NCBI RefSeq assembly: GCF_001611675.1
Contig: NZ_CP014766.1
Coordinates: forward strand, 1,302,001-1,366,000
Length of the DNA: 64,000 nt
From: Pontibacter akesuensis
Lineage (GTDB): Bacteria > Bacteroidota > Bacteroidia > Cytophagales > Hymenobacteraceae
Reading direction: 5' to 3'
How positions within the stretch are numbered: position 1 is the stretch's first letter; every line of letters starts with the position of its first letter. Positions 42,678 to 51,208 of the stretch are shown in pieces. The notes under the pieces are model-generated. The model was not told the DNA's origin. It ran no database searches and worked only from the letters and a program-made list of their open reading frames with translations. The position numbers and the translations under genes are program-made.

Positions 42678-43196
42678 CTACTTTTCTTCTGTAAACCAGC
42701 CGCTATACATCACATAGTTGTTGGCTACTTTTTCCAGCCCCGCCACCTGCTCTGCACTTAGCTGCTTTACTTTTTTAGCGGGAATGCCGGCATAGATCCA
42801 CCCCGACTCACATACGGTATTTTCCAGCACAATAGCGCCTGCCGCCACAATGCAGTTCTTCTGCACCACCGCATTGTCCATCACTATGGAGCCCATTCCT
42901 ATCAGCACATTGTCTTCCACGGTGCAGCCATGCACAATGGCGTTATGCCCGACAGAGACGTTGCTGCCAATCGTAGTGGCGGCTTTCTGGTAGGTGCAGT
43001 GGATCACGGCACCGTCCTGTATGTTTGTTTTGTCGCCGATGCGGATGCTGTTCACGTCGCCGCGAATTACGGCATTGAACCAGACAGAGCAGGCACTGCC
43101 AAGAACCACGTCTCCTACAAGCGTAGCGTTTTCAGCCACCCAACAATCAGCGCCTAATTGTGGCGCCACACCTTTTACCGGAAGTACAACAGGCAT
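42678..43196 (-). CDS. gamma carbonic anhydrase family protein (left-handed beta-helix)
   Basis: A 172-residue hexapeptide-repeat protein. IRGDVNSIRIGDKTNIQDGAV, HCTYQ and SVGHNAIVHGCTVEDN carry the His residues that bind zinc between subunits in gamma carbonic anhydrases, followed by YAGIPAKKVKQL. YrdA/PaaY-type proteins of this length are common; enzymatic activity is not certain. It ends 3 bases from the hemerythrin gene and is convergent with it. Confidence 0.88.
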   Translation of the reverse strand: MPVVLPVKGVAPQLGADCWVAENATLVGDVVLGSACSVWFNAVIRGDVNSIRIGDKTNIQDGAVIHCTYQKAATTIGSNVSVGHNAIVHGCTVEDNVLIGMGSIVMDNAVVQKNCIVAAGAIVLENTVCESGWIYAGIPAKKVKQLSAEQVAGLEKVANNYVMYSGWFTEEK

Positions 43197-43203
43197 ACTT
43201 TAG

Positions 43204-43237
43204 AATTATGAATTAGAAATCATGAATTAAGAATGGA
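43204..43237 (+). repeat. lone copy of the ATGAATT repeat end
   Basis: 34 bases that match 25646-25679, the left end of the four-helix-bundle cassette, at 32 positions. No such gene is here, so it may be a footprint of a lost element or an insertion target. Confidence 0.65.
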
Positions 43238-43290
43238 GAGTAGTTATGAATCCAAAGCATGGTACTAGCACAGCATCAACTACTGGATCA

Positions 43291-44280
43291 TCAGTTGTTA
43301 AACGGGAGCAGCCTTTTCCAGGTGCCTTTCAGGTAGTTATACTTGAGGGTGCTGGGCAGGGCTTTCCAGAAGTACTTGTTTAGCTCTACGGCAAAGCTGG
43401 GCTGCATGTAGCAGTTGATGGTGCAGCCTTCGCAGGCAGGCAACCGCCCTTCCAGCCGCTTCAGCGCCTCCACTTCGGTGCTCTGGTACAGTTCGTACAG
43501 TTTGCCCTGAATAGGAAAGCTTTTGGTGCCGAGGTGGTAGCAGGGCAGCACCAGTTCATTCTCCGGCGAGATAACCAGGGTGGTGCTGGCGGCTTTGCAT
43601 ACGGGTTTGTCGATATGGTTGCCCCCATCGCGGCGCAATTCCACAAAGCCGTCGTTCAGGTACACATACTTGCGCTTGCCAAAATTGCTTAGGAAAGTCA
43701 GTTCCTCCTCGGTTAGCTGCTCGCCTGTCTCCACCTCGTTGTAGGCGAAGGCGGGGTTAAGTATGAGCAGCAGCTTGTTCGGAAGTATGATATTCTGGTA
43801 CAGCTCCTCCAGTTGGTGTAGGTTATGCCGGAAGACGGTGAATAAGATGTCAGGCCGCTCCCCTAGTGCCCGCGCCACTTTAATCGACTCCATCACGAAA
43901 TCATAGCACGCCACGCCGCGGCCCGTATCATGCTCCTCCCGGTCCGGGGAATCGAGCGAGAAGTGCAGCATGTCCACCTTGCCTTTCAGGCGCTCTGCCA
44001 GTTTGGGGTACAGCATGCCGTTGGTGGTGAGCGTGGTAATGAAACCCATGTCGTGTGCCATGCCCAGCATCTGGTCTATCTGGCGGTGCAGCAGCGGCTC
44101 GCCGCCCGTAAAGTCAATCACCTCCACGCCCAGCCGCTTCAGGTCGCGCAGGTTCTGAGCAACGTCGTCGAGGGTGATGTAGGGCGAGGGGCGCTCCCAG
44201 ATGTCGCAGAACGAGCACTTTGCGTTACAGCGGTAGGTAACGTAGTAGTTGCAAAGCACTGGTTTTGATCTGATGCGCAT
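43291..44280 (-). CDS. radical SAM protein with SPASM-like C-terminal cysteines
   Basis: A 329-residue radical S-adenosylmethionine enzyme. The [4Fe-4S] motif is CNAKCSFC near residue 20 and is followed by the SAM-binding DFTGGEPLL. The C-terminal part has further cysteines (PVCKAAS, LPCYHLG, LPACEGCTINCY) that could hold an auxiliary cluster. Such enzymes modify peptides or build cofactors; the target is unknown. ATG at 44280 (MRIRSKPVLCNYYVTYRC) is used because the codon at 44304 is TTG. Confidence 0.85.
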   Translation of the reverse strand: MRIRSKPVLCNYYVTYRCNAKCSFCDIWERPSPYITLDDVAQNLRDLKRLGVEVIDFTGGEPLLHRQIDQMLGMAHDMGFITTLTTNGMLYPKLAERLKGKVDMLHFSLDSPDREEHDTGRGVACYDFVMESIKVARALGERPDILFTVFRHNLHQLEELYQNIILPNKLLLILNPAFAYNEVETGEQLTEEELTFLSNFGKRKYVYLNDGFVELRRDGGNHIDKPVCKAASTTLVISPENELVLPCYHLGTKSFPIQGKLYELYQSTEVEALKRLEGRLPACEGCTINCYMQPSFAVELNKYFWKALPSTLKYNYLKGTWKRLLPFNN

Positions 44281-44301
44281 GAGGTAGCAAAAGGTAAAAA
44301 C

Positions 44302-44309
44302 CAAATTTA
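44302..44309 (-). promoter_or_regulatory. candidate promoter (-7 TAAATTTG) for the radical SAM gene
   Basis: Exact TAnnTTTG on the minus strand, 21 bases before the ATG, with a TTTG 23 bases further upstream (44333-44336). Confidence 0.45.
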
Positions 44310-44777
44310 GCCATTATGGCTGGGAAAAGAAGCAAAAGTTTTCCCATTGCTGGACTGTTCTGCCATCCCCTCATCAGGCCAAAGTGTTTTTATACTTTTG
44401 GGAACAGCTAAAAAGTACCCGTATCCGCGTAAAAGCTACGTAGAGGGAACATTTATATTTGTATCTCCCTCTGAAGTACGATATATCGAATCTGGCACTT
44501 AAGTACCCCTTCTCTCTAAAAGCTACTGCTTTCAGTGCCTGGCGAGAAGCACTACTGAAAATCTAAAAACGCATGATGCTCAAAACTAACGGGTTTTAAG
44601 TAACCGCCTCTATTGGCCATGCCTGTGTGCTGTTCTGGCTGCCATTCCGCATGGTTCGTTTTCTCCTGAAAACACGTTCCGCGAAGAGCGCGCTTTCTTC
44701 CGCCTGGCCGAACTGTGGTTTTGTCTAGAGAAATTGACTTATGGCAAAGCAGAGGTGGCAGTTTGTATAATTTAACA
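44310..44777. other. gene-free stretch upstream of the candidate small RNA
   Basis: About 470 bases with no credible reading frame on either strand and no copy of the repeat families, apart from an octamer joined to a -7-like box (TACTTTTG at 44393-44400). Confidence 0.55.
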
Positions 44778-44806
44778 TTGTGGTATTATTCTTGTGCTTA
44801 CTTTTG
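44778..44806 (+). promoter_or_regulatory. complete Bacteroidetes-type promoter (TTG, 18 bases, TACTTTTG)
   Basis: A -33 TTG (44778-44780) and an exact -7 TAnnTTTG (44799-44806) are 18 bases apart, the best full match in the window. No protein start follows within 190 bases, so it probably drives an RNA. Confidence 0.65.
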
Positions 44807-44812
44807 CATCAG

Positions 44813-44925
44813 CTACTTGAAGGGATAGTTTGTTTAAGGTGAGATGTAAATTTGTTATCCCGGATATAACTACTACTTAATACATAAGAAAGACGCCGTG
44901 CCACTTGTGCATGGCGTCTTTTTTT
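44813..44925 (+). ncRNA. candidate small RNA or structured leader
   Basis: Between the promoter at 44778 and a strong terminator (44889-44925) lies about 110 bases without a reading frame. It has a hairpin closed by GGGATA (44822-44827) and TATCCC (44856-44861), with inner pairing TTTA/TAAA and a purine-rich loop AGGTGAGATG. A single-stranded stretch and the terminator hairpin follow. It could be a trans-acting RNA (size similar to 6S or regulatory RNAs) or a 5' leader controlling the barrel gene at 45004 by termination. I cannot name a family. Confidence 0.5.
44889..44925 (+). terminator. strong intrinsic terminator before the barrel gene
   Basis: AAGACGCCGTGC pairs with GCATGGCGTCTT (one G-T pair), then seven T. 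It lies 79 bases before an ATG, with no coding gene upstream on this strand. Confidence 0.9.
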
Positions 44926-45003
44926 ATGCCTGTGCGTATAGCTATCTTCTTTTTAACCGTTTACATGTTGCATCAGCACCCACAACCAAACATGTTTTAT
45001 ACT

Positions 45004-45612
45004 ATGAGAAAGATAATTTGCACGTTAACCGCCCTGTTCTGTCTAAGTATGGCAGCGCAGGCACAAACCTTTCAGGCCGGAATCAAGGGAGGCCTAAGCT
45101 CCTCAAACGTAACACTGACAGACCTGCAGAACGACCCGATGCAGTACACCAAAGCCGAAAACGTAACCGGCTACCATGCAGGCGCTTTTGCACGGCTGCA
45201 AATCCTGGGCATCCTGCTGCAGCCTGAGTTTATACTTGCCACTTCCGGCGGTAAGGTAGAGGTAACCGACAACACAAGCAGCACCAGCGTGCACGTACAG
45301 AAGTTCCGCTTTGACCGCATAGATGTGCCGCTGCTGCTGGGTTACAACTTCTTTAAGGTAGCGCGGGTGCAGGCGGGGCCTGTTGCCTCTAACCTGATTA
45401 CGGCCAAGCAGGAAAGCCGGAACGTTAAAGAGTTCTTTGCCGGGTCAGACTGGGGCTACCAGGCCGGATTGGGCGTAGATATTGGAAACCTGACGCTGGA
45501 TGTGCGCTATGAAAATATCAACCGAAAGTACACCAATACCGTGCAGCAGAGCGGCGGCAAAGTCAGGAACGAGCAGTTTTTGGTGAGTCTTGGCCTGAAG
45601 CTGATCAAGTAA
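45004..45612 (+). CDS. outer-membrane beta-barrel protein (porin-like, OMP_b-brl family)
   Basis: A 202-residue protein with signal peptide (MRKIICTLTALFCLSMAAQAQ). The mature part begins FQAGIKGGLSSSNVTL and ends NEQFLVSLGLKLIK, with strands such as LQPEFILATSGGKVEV and LLLGYNFFKVARVQAG. It fits the eight-strand barrel family seen also at 31129. ATG at 45004 is chosen because it begins a clean signal peptide and earlier in-frame codons run through the terminator. Confidence 0.82.
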   Translation: MRKIICTLTALFCLSMAAQAQTFQAGIKGGLSSSNVTLTDLQNDPMQYTKAENVTGYHAGAFARLQILGILLQPEFILATSGGKVEVTDNTSSTSVHVQKFRFDRIDVPLLLGYNFFKVARVQAGPVASNLITAKQESRNVKEFFAGSDWGYQAGLGVDIGNLTLDVRYENINRKYTNTVQQSGGKVRNEQFLVSLGLKLIK

Positions 45613-45653
45613 AAAAAGATGCCGCTGGTGTTGTACCAGCGGCATCTTTTTTT
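45611..45653. terminator. bidirectional terminator
   Basis: Perfect stem AGATGCCGCTGGT / ACCAGCGGCATCT with seven A before and seven T after, shared by the converging barrel gene and the membrane-protein gene. Confidence 0.9.
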
Positions 45654-46476
45654 ACTTGATGTTTATTTTTACTTGTTGCAAGATGCTGTCACCAGCTATG
45701 GGGCCTCTAATTTTAAAAAATGTCAGGTAAACTAACGTATCACTTTTAGGAAGACTAAAATAAATCGTTGAGTCTACTGGCGAAGAACCATTAACATCCT
45801 TGCTGTTTACTTGAAAATAAAGTGAAGAGGAATGAGACTTAAAATTGTGATGTGCTTTCACTACGTAAAGGATATTGTCTGAATACCCTTCTTTTTGAAA
45901 CAAGCCTTTGTGATTTATTTTTCTTTCTTGCTCAGACCAGCCTCCAATTAGCATTACACTATCACTGCTGTAGGCAACTATGTCTTCTGAAAACTGCAAG
46001 TGGCCTAAAAAGGCTCCGCTTTGTCTCGAGATTGCCGCTGTATCGCTTATCGGTTTAGAATAAATTAACCCAAAAAAACCAAAATAGTAAATGTAAAGAC
46101 TACCTACTGCAGGAATAAGTAAGCTAGATAGAAAGGCATTCTTAAAATCGTTTTTTTGAGCGAATTTCAATTCAATGAAGATGAGTCCAGTGGCAATAAC
46201 AAGCCCAAATAGTAAAAAAAGGTTAATAAAGCCAGCACCTGCCATATCATGCGTTCCTCCTGCAAACAGCTTGATAAAAAAGTCATTCAACACGATTGCT
46301 ACTACAATAAGAAGCACCCTGTATGACAACTTCATTTCAGCCCTTATAAGCACATATGAAACAATCAGAATAACTACTGGAGTAAGCAAAACAGATGCGG
46401 GCGCAGCAACATTCCCAATGAAGTTACTGACAGCTATCAAGGCTCCTGCTAAAGTAACTCTAGCTTCGTTTGTCAT
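45652..46476 (-). CDS. AT-rich hypothetical membrane protein
   Basis: A 274-residue protein with four or five hydrophobic helices in its first 150 residues (VLLTPVVILIVSYVLI, VLLIVVAIVLNDFFIKLF, INLFLLFGLVIATGLIFI, FLSSLLIPAVGSLYIYYFGF). A soluble beta-rich C-terminal domain follows. I recognise no family. The codons are visibly more AT-rich than in neighbouring genes, which suggests recent acquisition. It starts 25 bases before the AbgT gene's end, on the same strand. Confidence 0.65.
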   Translation of the reverse strand: MTNEARVTLAGALIAVSNFIGNVAAPASVLLTPVVILIVSYVLIRAEMKLSYRVLLIVVAIVLNDFFIKLFAGGTHDMAGAGFINLFLLFGLVIATGLIFIELKFAQKNDFKNAFLSSLLIPAVGSLYIYYFGFFGLIYSKPISDTAAISRQSGAFLGHLQFSEDIVAYSSDSVMLIGGWSEQERKINHKGLFQKEGYSDNILYVVKAHHNFKSHSSSLYFQVNSKDVNGSSPVDSTIYFSLPKSDTLVYLTFFKIRGPIAGDSILQQVKINIK

Positions 46477-46501
46477 ACTTATAAACTTCTAAATCTCTCA
46501 C

Positions 46502-48028
46502 CTATGGCATATACATCTCCGCTCCCGGGCCAATTGGCAGGTCCAGCAGAATCCAGATCACGAGCAGGATTACCCAGCCGATGAAGAATACCACCGTGTA
46601 AGGCAGCATGGTAGAAATTACGGTACCGATGCCTGCTTTCTTGTCATAGCGCTGTATAAAAGCCACGATCAACGCGAAGTAGGACATCATCGGAGAAATG
46701 ATATTTGTCACGCTGTCGCCGATGCGGTACGCTACCTGCGTAAACTCCGGTGTGTAGCCCAGCAGCATGAACATCGGGATGAACACCGGTGCCATGATGG
46801 CCCACTTAGCTGAGGCAGATCCCATCACCAGGTTGAGCAGCGCCGCTACAATGATGAAGGTGATCATGAGTGGGATATCACTTAAGCCCAGTGTTTTGAG
46901 CACATCCGCCCCGTTGATGGCCAATATAAGCCCGAGGTTGGTCCAGTTAAAGTAAGCTACAAATTGGGCTGCGAAGAATACCAGCACGATGTACGAGCCC
47001 AGCGTTTCCATAGACTTGGCCATGCCGCGCATCACGTCGCTGTCGTTTTTGATGGTTCTGGCCCCGATGCCGTACGCGATGCCCGCGATACCAGCCAGCA
47101 GGAAAATAAAGGCCACAATACCCGACATGAAAGGCGAGTGCAGGATCTCGTTTGTCTCCGGGTCGCGCAGGTAACCGTTCTCCGGAATCAAGCCACCAAG
47201 TATAAAGGCAACCATCAAAAGTATGGCAATGGTAGCGTAAAGTATACCGCGCTTTTCCTGTGGGTTCAGGCGGTCGATGGTCTGTGGTTTCTCATCGCCC
47301 TCATACTCTCCCAGCCGCGGTATCACCACCCGCTCCGTAACCCAGGTGCCCAGGCCAGCAATTAAAAAAGTGGATACAAACATGAAGTAGTAGTTGGCGG
47401 CCGGGTTAACAGCATACCCCGGATCAATAATTCTGGCAGCCTCGGTAGAGAGGCCGGCCAGCAAGGGATCGACGGTACCCAATAGCAGGTTAGCGCTGTA
47501 ACCACCGGACACACCGGCAAAGGCAGCAGCCAGACCAGCCAGCGGGTGGCGACCAGCCGCCAGAAAGATAACCGCAGCCAAAGGCACCAGCAGCACATAA
47601 CCTACTTCGGAAGCGGTGTTCGAAATAACGCCGGCAAATACGATCACAAAGGTGAGCAGGCGCTTCGGCGATGACAGTACCACCATGCGCAGCACCGCAC
47701 CGATCAGGCCCGTACCCTCCGCAATGCCAATGCCCAGCAACGATACCAGCACCGTGCCTAGCGGCGCAAAGCCCGTGAAGTTCGTCACCATGCGCGTCAG
47801 GATCATGTGCAGGCCTTCAGTCGAAAGCAGGTTGAACGGCGTAATGGTTTCGCCGGTGCCGGGGTGCGTTACGGCCATATCAAACTGGCTGGCCACCCAC
47901 GAAAGGATAACCACCAGCAAGGCAAACCCCGCGAAGAGTGTGGCGGGGTGCGGCAGGGCGTTTCCAATGCGCTCCACCACCGACAGGAATTTATCTACAC
48001 CCGATTTCTTTTTGTGTACTTCAGTCAT
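46502..48028 (-). CDS. AbgT family transporter
   Basis: A 508-residue polytopic protein. The N-terminal [19 protein letters not shown], the hairpin region [16 protein letters not shown] and the repeated [18 protein letters not shown] and [19 protein letters not shown] segments are AbgT hallmarks. AbgT of E. coli imports p-aminobenzoyl-glutamate, a folate breakdown product; other members export sulfonamide drugs. Direction and substrate here are unknown. No aminobenzoyl-glutamate hydrolase gene is adjacent. Confidence 0.92.
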   Translation of the reverse strand: MTEVHKKKSGVDKFLSVVERIGNALPHPATLFAGFALLVVILSWVASQFDMAVTHPGTGETITPFNLLSTEGLHMILTRMVTNFTGFAPLGTVLVSLLGIGIAEGTGLIGAVLRMVVLSSPKRLLTFVIVFAGVISNTASEVGYVLLVPLAAVIFLAAGRHPLAGLAAAFAGVSGGYSANLLLGTVDPLLAGLSTEAARIIDPGYAVNPAANYYFMFVSTFLIAGLGTWVTERVVIPRLGEYEGDEKPQTIDRLNPQEKRGILYATIAILLMVAFILGGLIPENGYLRDPETNEILHSPFMSGIVAFIFLLAGIAGIAYGIGARTIKNDSDVMRGMAKSMETLGSYIVLVFFAAQFVAYFNWTNLGLILAINGADVLKTLGLSDIPLMITFIIVAALLNLVMGSASAKWAIMAPVFIPMFMLLGYTPEFTQVAYRIGDSVTNIISPMMSYFALIVAFIQRYDKKAGIGTVISTMLPYTVVFFIGWVILLVIWILLDLPIGPGAEMYMP

Positions 48029-48269
48029 AAAAGGCTAAGGTTTATTAGTCACACGTTTTGGAGCCGTACAAATGGGTTATCAGCAAGTATAAAATATGAA
48101 TTCTTGTTGTTGGCACCTGCTTTAGCCACTTTCCTTTCAAAAGTCTTTTGTATTGCTACCTGTGTCTTGTGTCTTTGTAAAAGCGTGTCGAATTTGGTTA
48201 AAAAAAGGCGTGTTCGCAAATCTAGTCTAAAAGCTATATCTTGGCCTATAGCAAACCCACAGGTACACC

Positions 48270-49163
48270 ATGATTCCAGCACTTCGCCCCGGCGATAAAA
48301 TAGCCATACTTTCCACTGCCCGCAAAATCACCGTACCCGAGATTGAGGTGGCCATCCGTACCTTTGAAAACTGGGGCCTGGAGGTAGTGCTGGGGCAAAC
48401 GATTGGCGCCAGTTACCACCAATTTGCCGGCGACGATGCCCTGCGCCTGCAGGACCTGCAGCAGATGCTCAACGATGCCAGTATAAAGGCCATTGTCTGC
48501 GCCCGCGGCGGCTACGGCACCACCCGCATCATCGACCGGGTGGATTTTACTAAATTTAAGGAGCACCCCAAGTGGCTGGTGGGCTTCAGCGATATAACTG
48601 CGCTACACAGCCATATCCATACCTTGGGGCTGGAAAGCATACATGCCATCATGCCCGTGCTGTTCCCGAAGGCCGGCACCGCCGACTCAATCGAAACGCT
48701 GCGCCTTGCCTTGTTCGGGGAGGAGCTGACTTACACGGCCGCACCGCATCCTTTTAACCGCAGCGGCACCGGCACCGGGTCTTTGGTGGGCGGCAACCTC
48801 TCCATGCTGCACACGCTTACAGGCACCCGCTCCGACGTTAGCACCGACGACAAGGTTCTGTTCCTAGAAGACCTGGACGAGTACCTCTACCACATCGACC
48901 GCATGCTGGTGCACCTCGACCGCAGCGGCAAATTAGCAAACTTGGCCGGCCTCCTCATCGGTGACATGAGCGACATGAAAGACAACGCCATTCCTTTCGG
49001 CAAAACAGCCTATGAGATCATTCTGGAGCACACCGACAAGTATAACTACCCTGTGTCGTTTGGATTTCCGGTTGGCCACGAGCCACTGAACCTGGCCCTG
49101 GTATGTGGCCGTGAGGCGAAACTGGAAGTAAATGAGGCTGGGGCAAAACTAGTTTACTGCTGA
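48270..49163 (+). CDS. S66 family LD-carboxypeptidase
   Basis: A 297-residue serine peptidase that removes D-alanine from the tetrapeptide of peptidoglycan during recycling. The catalytic triad is Ser107 (GFSDIT), Glu200 (LFLEDLDE) and His270 (VGHEPLN). The N-terminal PALRPGDKIAILSTA and CARGGYGTTRI are typical. No signal peptide, so cytoplasmic. Monocistronic. Confidence 0.9.
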   Translation: MIPALRPGDKIAILSTARKITVPEIEVAIRTFENWGLEVVLGQTIGASYHQFAGDDALRLQDLQQMLNDASIKAIVCARGGYGTTRIIDRVDFTKFKEHPKWLVGFSDITALHSHIHTLGLESIHAIMPVLFPKAGTADSIETLRLALFGEELTYTAAPHPFNRSGTGTGSLVGGNLSMLHTLTGTRSDVSTDDKVLFLEDLDEYLYHIDRMLVHLDRSGKLANLAGLLIGDMSDMKDNAIPFGKTAYEIILEHTDKYNYPVSFGFPVGHEPLNLALVCGREAKLEVNEAGAKLVYC

Positions 49164-49302
49164 TATGAATTGGCGGCATGATGCCCTGTAAAGCACTGCT
49201 TTCAGGAGAAAGAGTAATGTTTAACGAACTTTCAGATACTGTGCAGATAAGTTGAATAACTCCACTTACACTCTAATTAGCAGCAATTATAAGCCAAGAG
49301 AA

Positions 49303-49725
49303 ATGAAAAAGTTAATCTACATGAGCACCACCTTGTTGCTCTTCTCATGTTCAGCGACAAAAAAGGCTGTACCAACACAGCTTCTGGACAATCAGACATT
49401 TATATTAACAGAAGTCTCGACAGATCCCACATACGGCGTTTCCGAGAAAAACCCTGTTGAAGTTGGTGGAGTCGATAAAAGTGAAGGGCCACTGAATGAA
49501 AGAAGATACCTGAATGCATTGGCAGGACCTAATGGAGAGCGAGTAAGCTACTACAGAGCTGGAAGTTGCTGTGCTGTAAAAAGTAAAAATGGTTTTATGG
49601 GAATGGCTATGCTTGACAACTATAGGGTAACCTGGGAGGGCTCAAAAGACACCGTATCAATTTACATAAACATGTACGACTATGGAGAATTGAAAGCTCC
49701 TGTTGGATTTACCATAAAAGAATAA
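49303..49725 (+). CDS. conserved small lipoprotein (GPLNERR / SCC family)
   Basis: A 140-residue lipoprotein: MKKLIYMSTTLLLFSC with lipobox Cys16. The mature domain has YGVSEKNPVEVGGVDKSEGP, NERRYLNALAGPNGE, a Cys-Cys pair in AGSCCAVKSK and the ending YDYGELKAPVGF. I recall this as a widespread Bacteroidetes family sometimes mislabelled as a KDO8P-type aldolase, which the size and lipobox rule out. Function unknown. ATG at 49303 is set by the signal peptide. Rather AT-rich. Confidence 0.7.
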   Translation: MKKLIYMSTTLLLFSCSATKKAVPTQLLDNQTFILTEVSTDPTYGVSEKNPVEVGGVDKSEGPLNERRYLNALAGPNGERVSYYRAGSCCAVKSKNGFMGMAMLDNYRVTWEGSKDTVSIYINMYDYGELKAPVGFTIKE

Positions 49726-49959
49726 AACCTGTGCTTATTGATCTTTTCGGCTTCTACCCAAGAGTGCATGTACCTATACTGCATTTTATAATAGCTGCTG
49801 TTGTGACAGAAGAGTTGTAAAAACATTTTTATAACAGCAAAGCTTAGAAGCTCGCCAAAGCCAGCCTTAACCTAACGGTTGGCGGTAGAGCAAACATGCG
49901 CTCACCTGATATAACGCATAGTAGGTTGCAATACGTCATCAGTACACTAAATCATTTTT

Positions 49960-50529
49960 ATGGCAAAGAAAATCGAGGAGAGAGTACCGTTAAAGCAACG
50001 GGAAGAACTGCTAAGCGTCCTGAAGGTGCGATTTGAGCAAAACATGAACCGCCATGAAGGTTTTTCGTGGGCTGAAGTACAATCAAGGATCGAGATGAAG
50101 CCTGAAAAAGTCTGGTCGCTTAGCCAGATGGAAGAAACGGGTGGTGAACCGGATGTGGTGGGTTATGATAAAGACACAGGAGAGTATGTATTCTACGATT
50201 GCGCTGCAGAAAGCCCGAAAGGCCGCAGAAGCGTTTGCTACGACCAGGCAGCACTGGAGGCAAGGAAAGAACATAAACCCAGGAGCAGTGCCATAGGTAT
50301 GGCGGCCGAAATGGGTATTGAGTTACTTACAGAAGCACAGTATCGCGCTTTGCAATTAGTCGGAAAGTTCGACTCGAAAACATCCAGCTGGATTGCAACA
50401 CCAAAAGACATTAGAGCGCTCGGGGGTGCCTTGTTTGGTGATTGGCGTTATGGAAATGTTTTTATATACCACAATGGTGCGGAATCTTACTATGCTGCCA
50501 GAGGATTTCGTGGCTCGCTAAGGGTTTAA
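49960..50529 (+). CDS. DUF4256 family protein
   Basis: A 189-residue soluble protein. QREELLSVLKVRFEQNMNRH, SLSQMEETGGEPDVVGYDKD and SPKGRRSVCYDQAALEARK are characteristic of DUF4256, and the C terminus GALFGDWRYGNVFIYHNGAE fits too. Normal family length. No function is assigned. It stands alone with about 230 bases upstream. Confidence 0.85.
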   Translation: MAKKIEERVPLKQREELLSVLKVRFEQNMNRHEGFSWAEVQSRIEMKPEKVWSLSQMEETGGEPDVVGYDKDTGEYVFYDCAAESPKGRRSVCYDQAALEARKEHKPRSSAIGMAAEMGIELLTEAQYRALQLVGKFDSKTSSWIATPKDIRALGGALFGDWRYGNVFIYHNGAESYYAARGFRGSLRV

Positions 50530-50611
50530 GCTTTGAAGAGAAAGGACAATAAGCGTTAAGAGAGCCTGCCTTTGTGTAACAAATTCATTGAGTGAACACA
50601 AGTATCCAAAT

Positions 50612-51088
50612 ATGAGAAGAACATTGAACGTACTAACCGTGCTTTTTCAGACGGGGTTAACTCTTGTCTTCTCGTTTTGTGTGTATATGCTTTTTGCTCT
50701 TTTCGACTACAAAGGCGGGATAGCAAACTTTGTGGGAATCGTCTTGTTTCAGCCACTGGCCGCATTGCTTGCCGCAGGATCTACGCTTGTATTTAGCTTT
50801 ATAGTAGGTCTACCAATTCGAATAAACCGCCAATTGAATATCTGGTGGAGAAAGCACTTCTATGTTTCTCTATTCTTGGCTTTGTTGGGCTTAGGCTTTT
50901 GCGCTGCATCTTTAACCCCACTACTTATCGAAGCAATACCATATGGAATGGACGGAATGGATTTAGAATATACAGTCCCAAATAAGTTCCTATCCATAAC
51001 AGGCTGGTTTATTCTCTCCTTTGGATTATTACACTTGTTCCCGCCATACTGGCTTCAGCAGAAAGTCGATAATCTATTTACAAAGTAG
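50612..51088 (+). CDS. hypothetical membrane protein with four helices
   Basis: A 158-residue protein with four hydrophobic segments (TVLFQTGLTLVFSFCVYMLF, FVGIVLFQPLAALLAAGSTL, FYVSLFLALLGLGFCAA and FILSFGLLHLF). No named family recognised. ATG at 50612 is used; an upstream in-frame TTG would add eight residues. AT-rich relative to neighbours. A hairpin at 51145 follows. Confidence 0.6.
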   Translation: MRRTLNVLTVLFQTGLTLVFSFCVYMLFALFDYKGGIANFVGIVLFQPLAALLAAGSTLVFSFIVGLPIRINRQLNIWWRKHFYVSLFLALLGLGFCAASLTPLLIEAIPYGMDGMDLEYTVPNKFLSITGWFILSFGLLHLFPPYWLQQKVDNLFTK

Positions 51089-51144
51089 ATTCAATAAGAA
51101 ATAGCAATCAAGCCTTTAGGTGACGGGTAGGAGAACCCGAAACA

Positions 51145-51182
51145 GCAAAGGAGTCAAACCACAGACGATCTGACTCCTTTGC
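51145..51182. terminator. hairpin between converging genes
   Basis: Perfect stem GCAAAGGAGTCA / TGACTCCTTTGC with a 14-base loop. T tails are weak on both sides. Confidence 0.6.
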
Positions 51183-51208
51183 TATTCAGGATTGGAAGGC
51201 GTATAACG

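Noticed and set aside
44393..44400. TTATACTT copies as promoters in general
   Set aside because: Some copies extend to TACTTTTG and match the -7 box, but most lie inside genes, lack a -33 element and read TTATACTTG, which does not match TAnnTTTG.
44905..45003. Longer start for the outer-membrane barrel gene
   Set aside because: It would begin inside a transcription terminator and hide the clean signal peptide starting at 45004.
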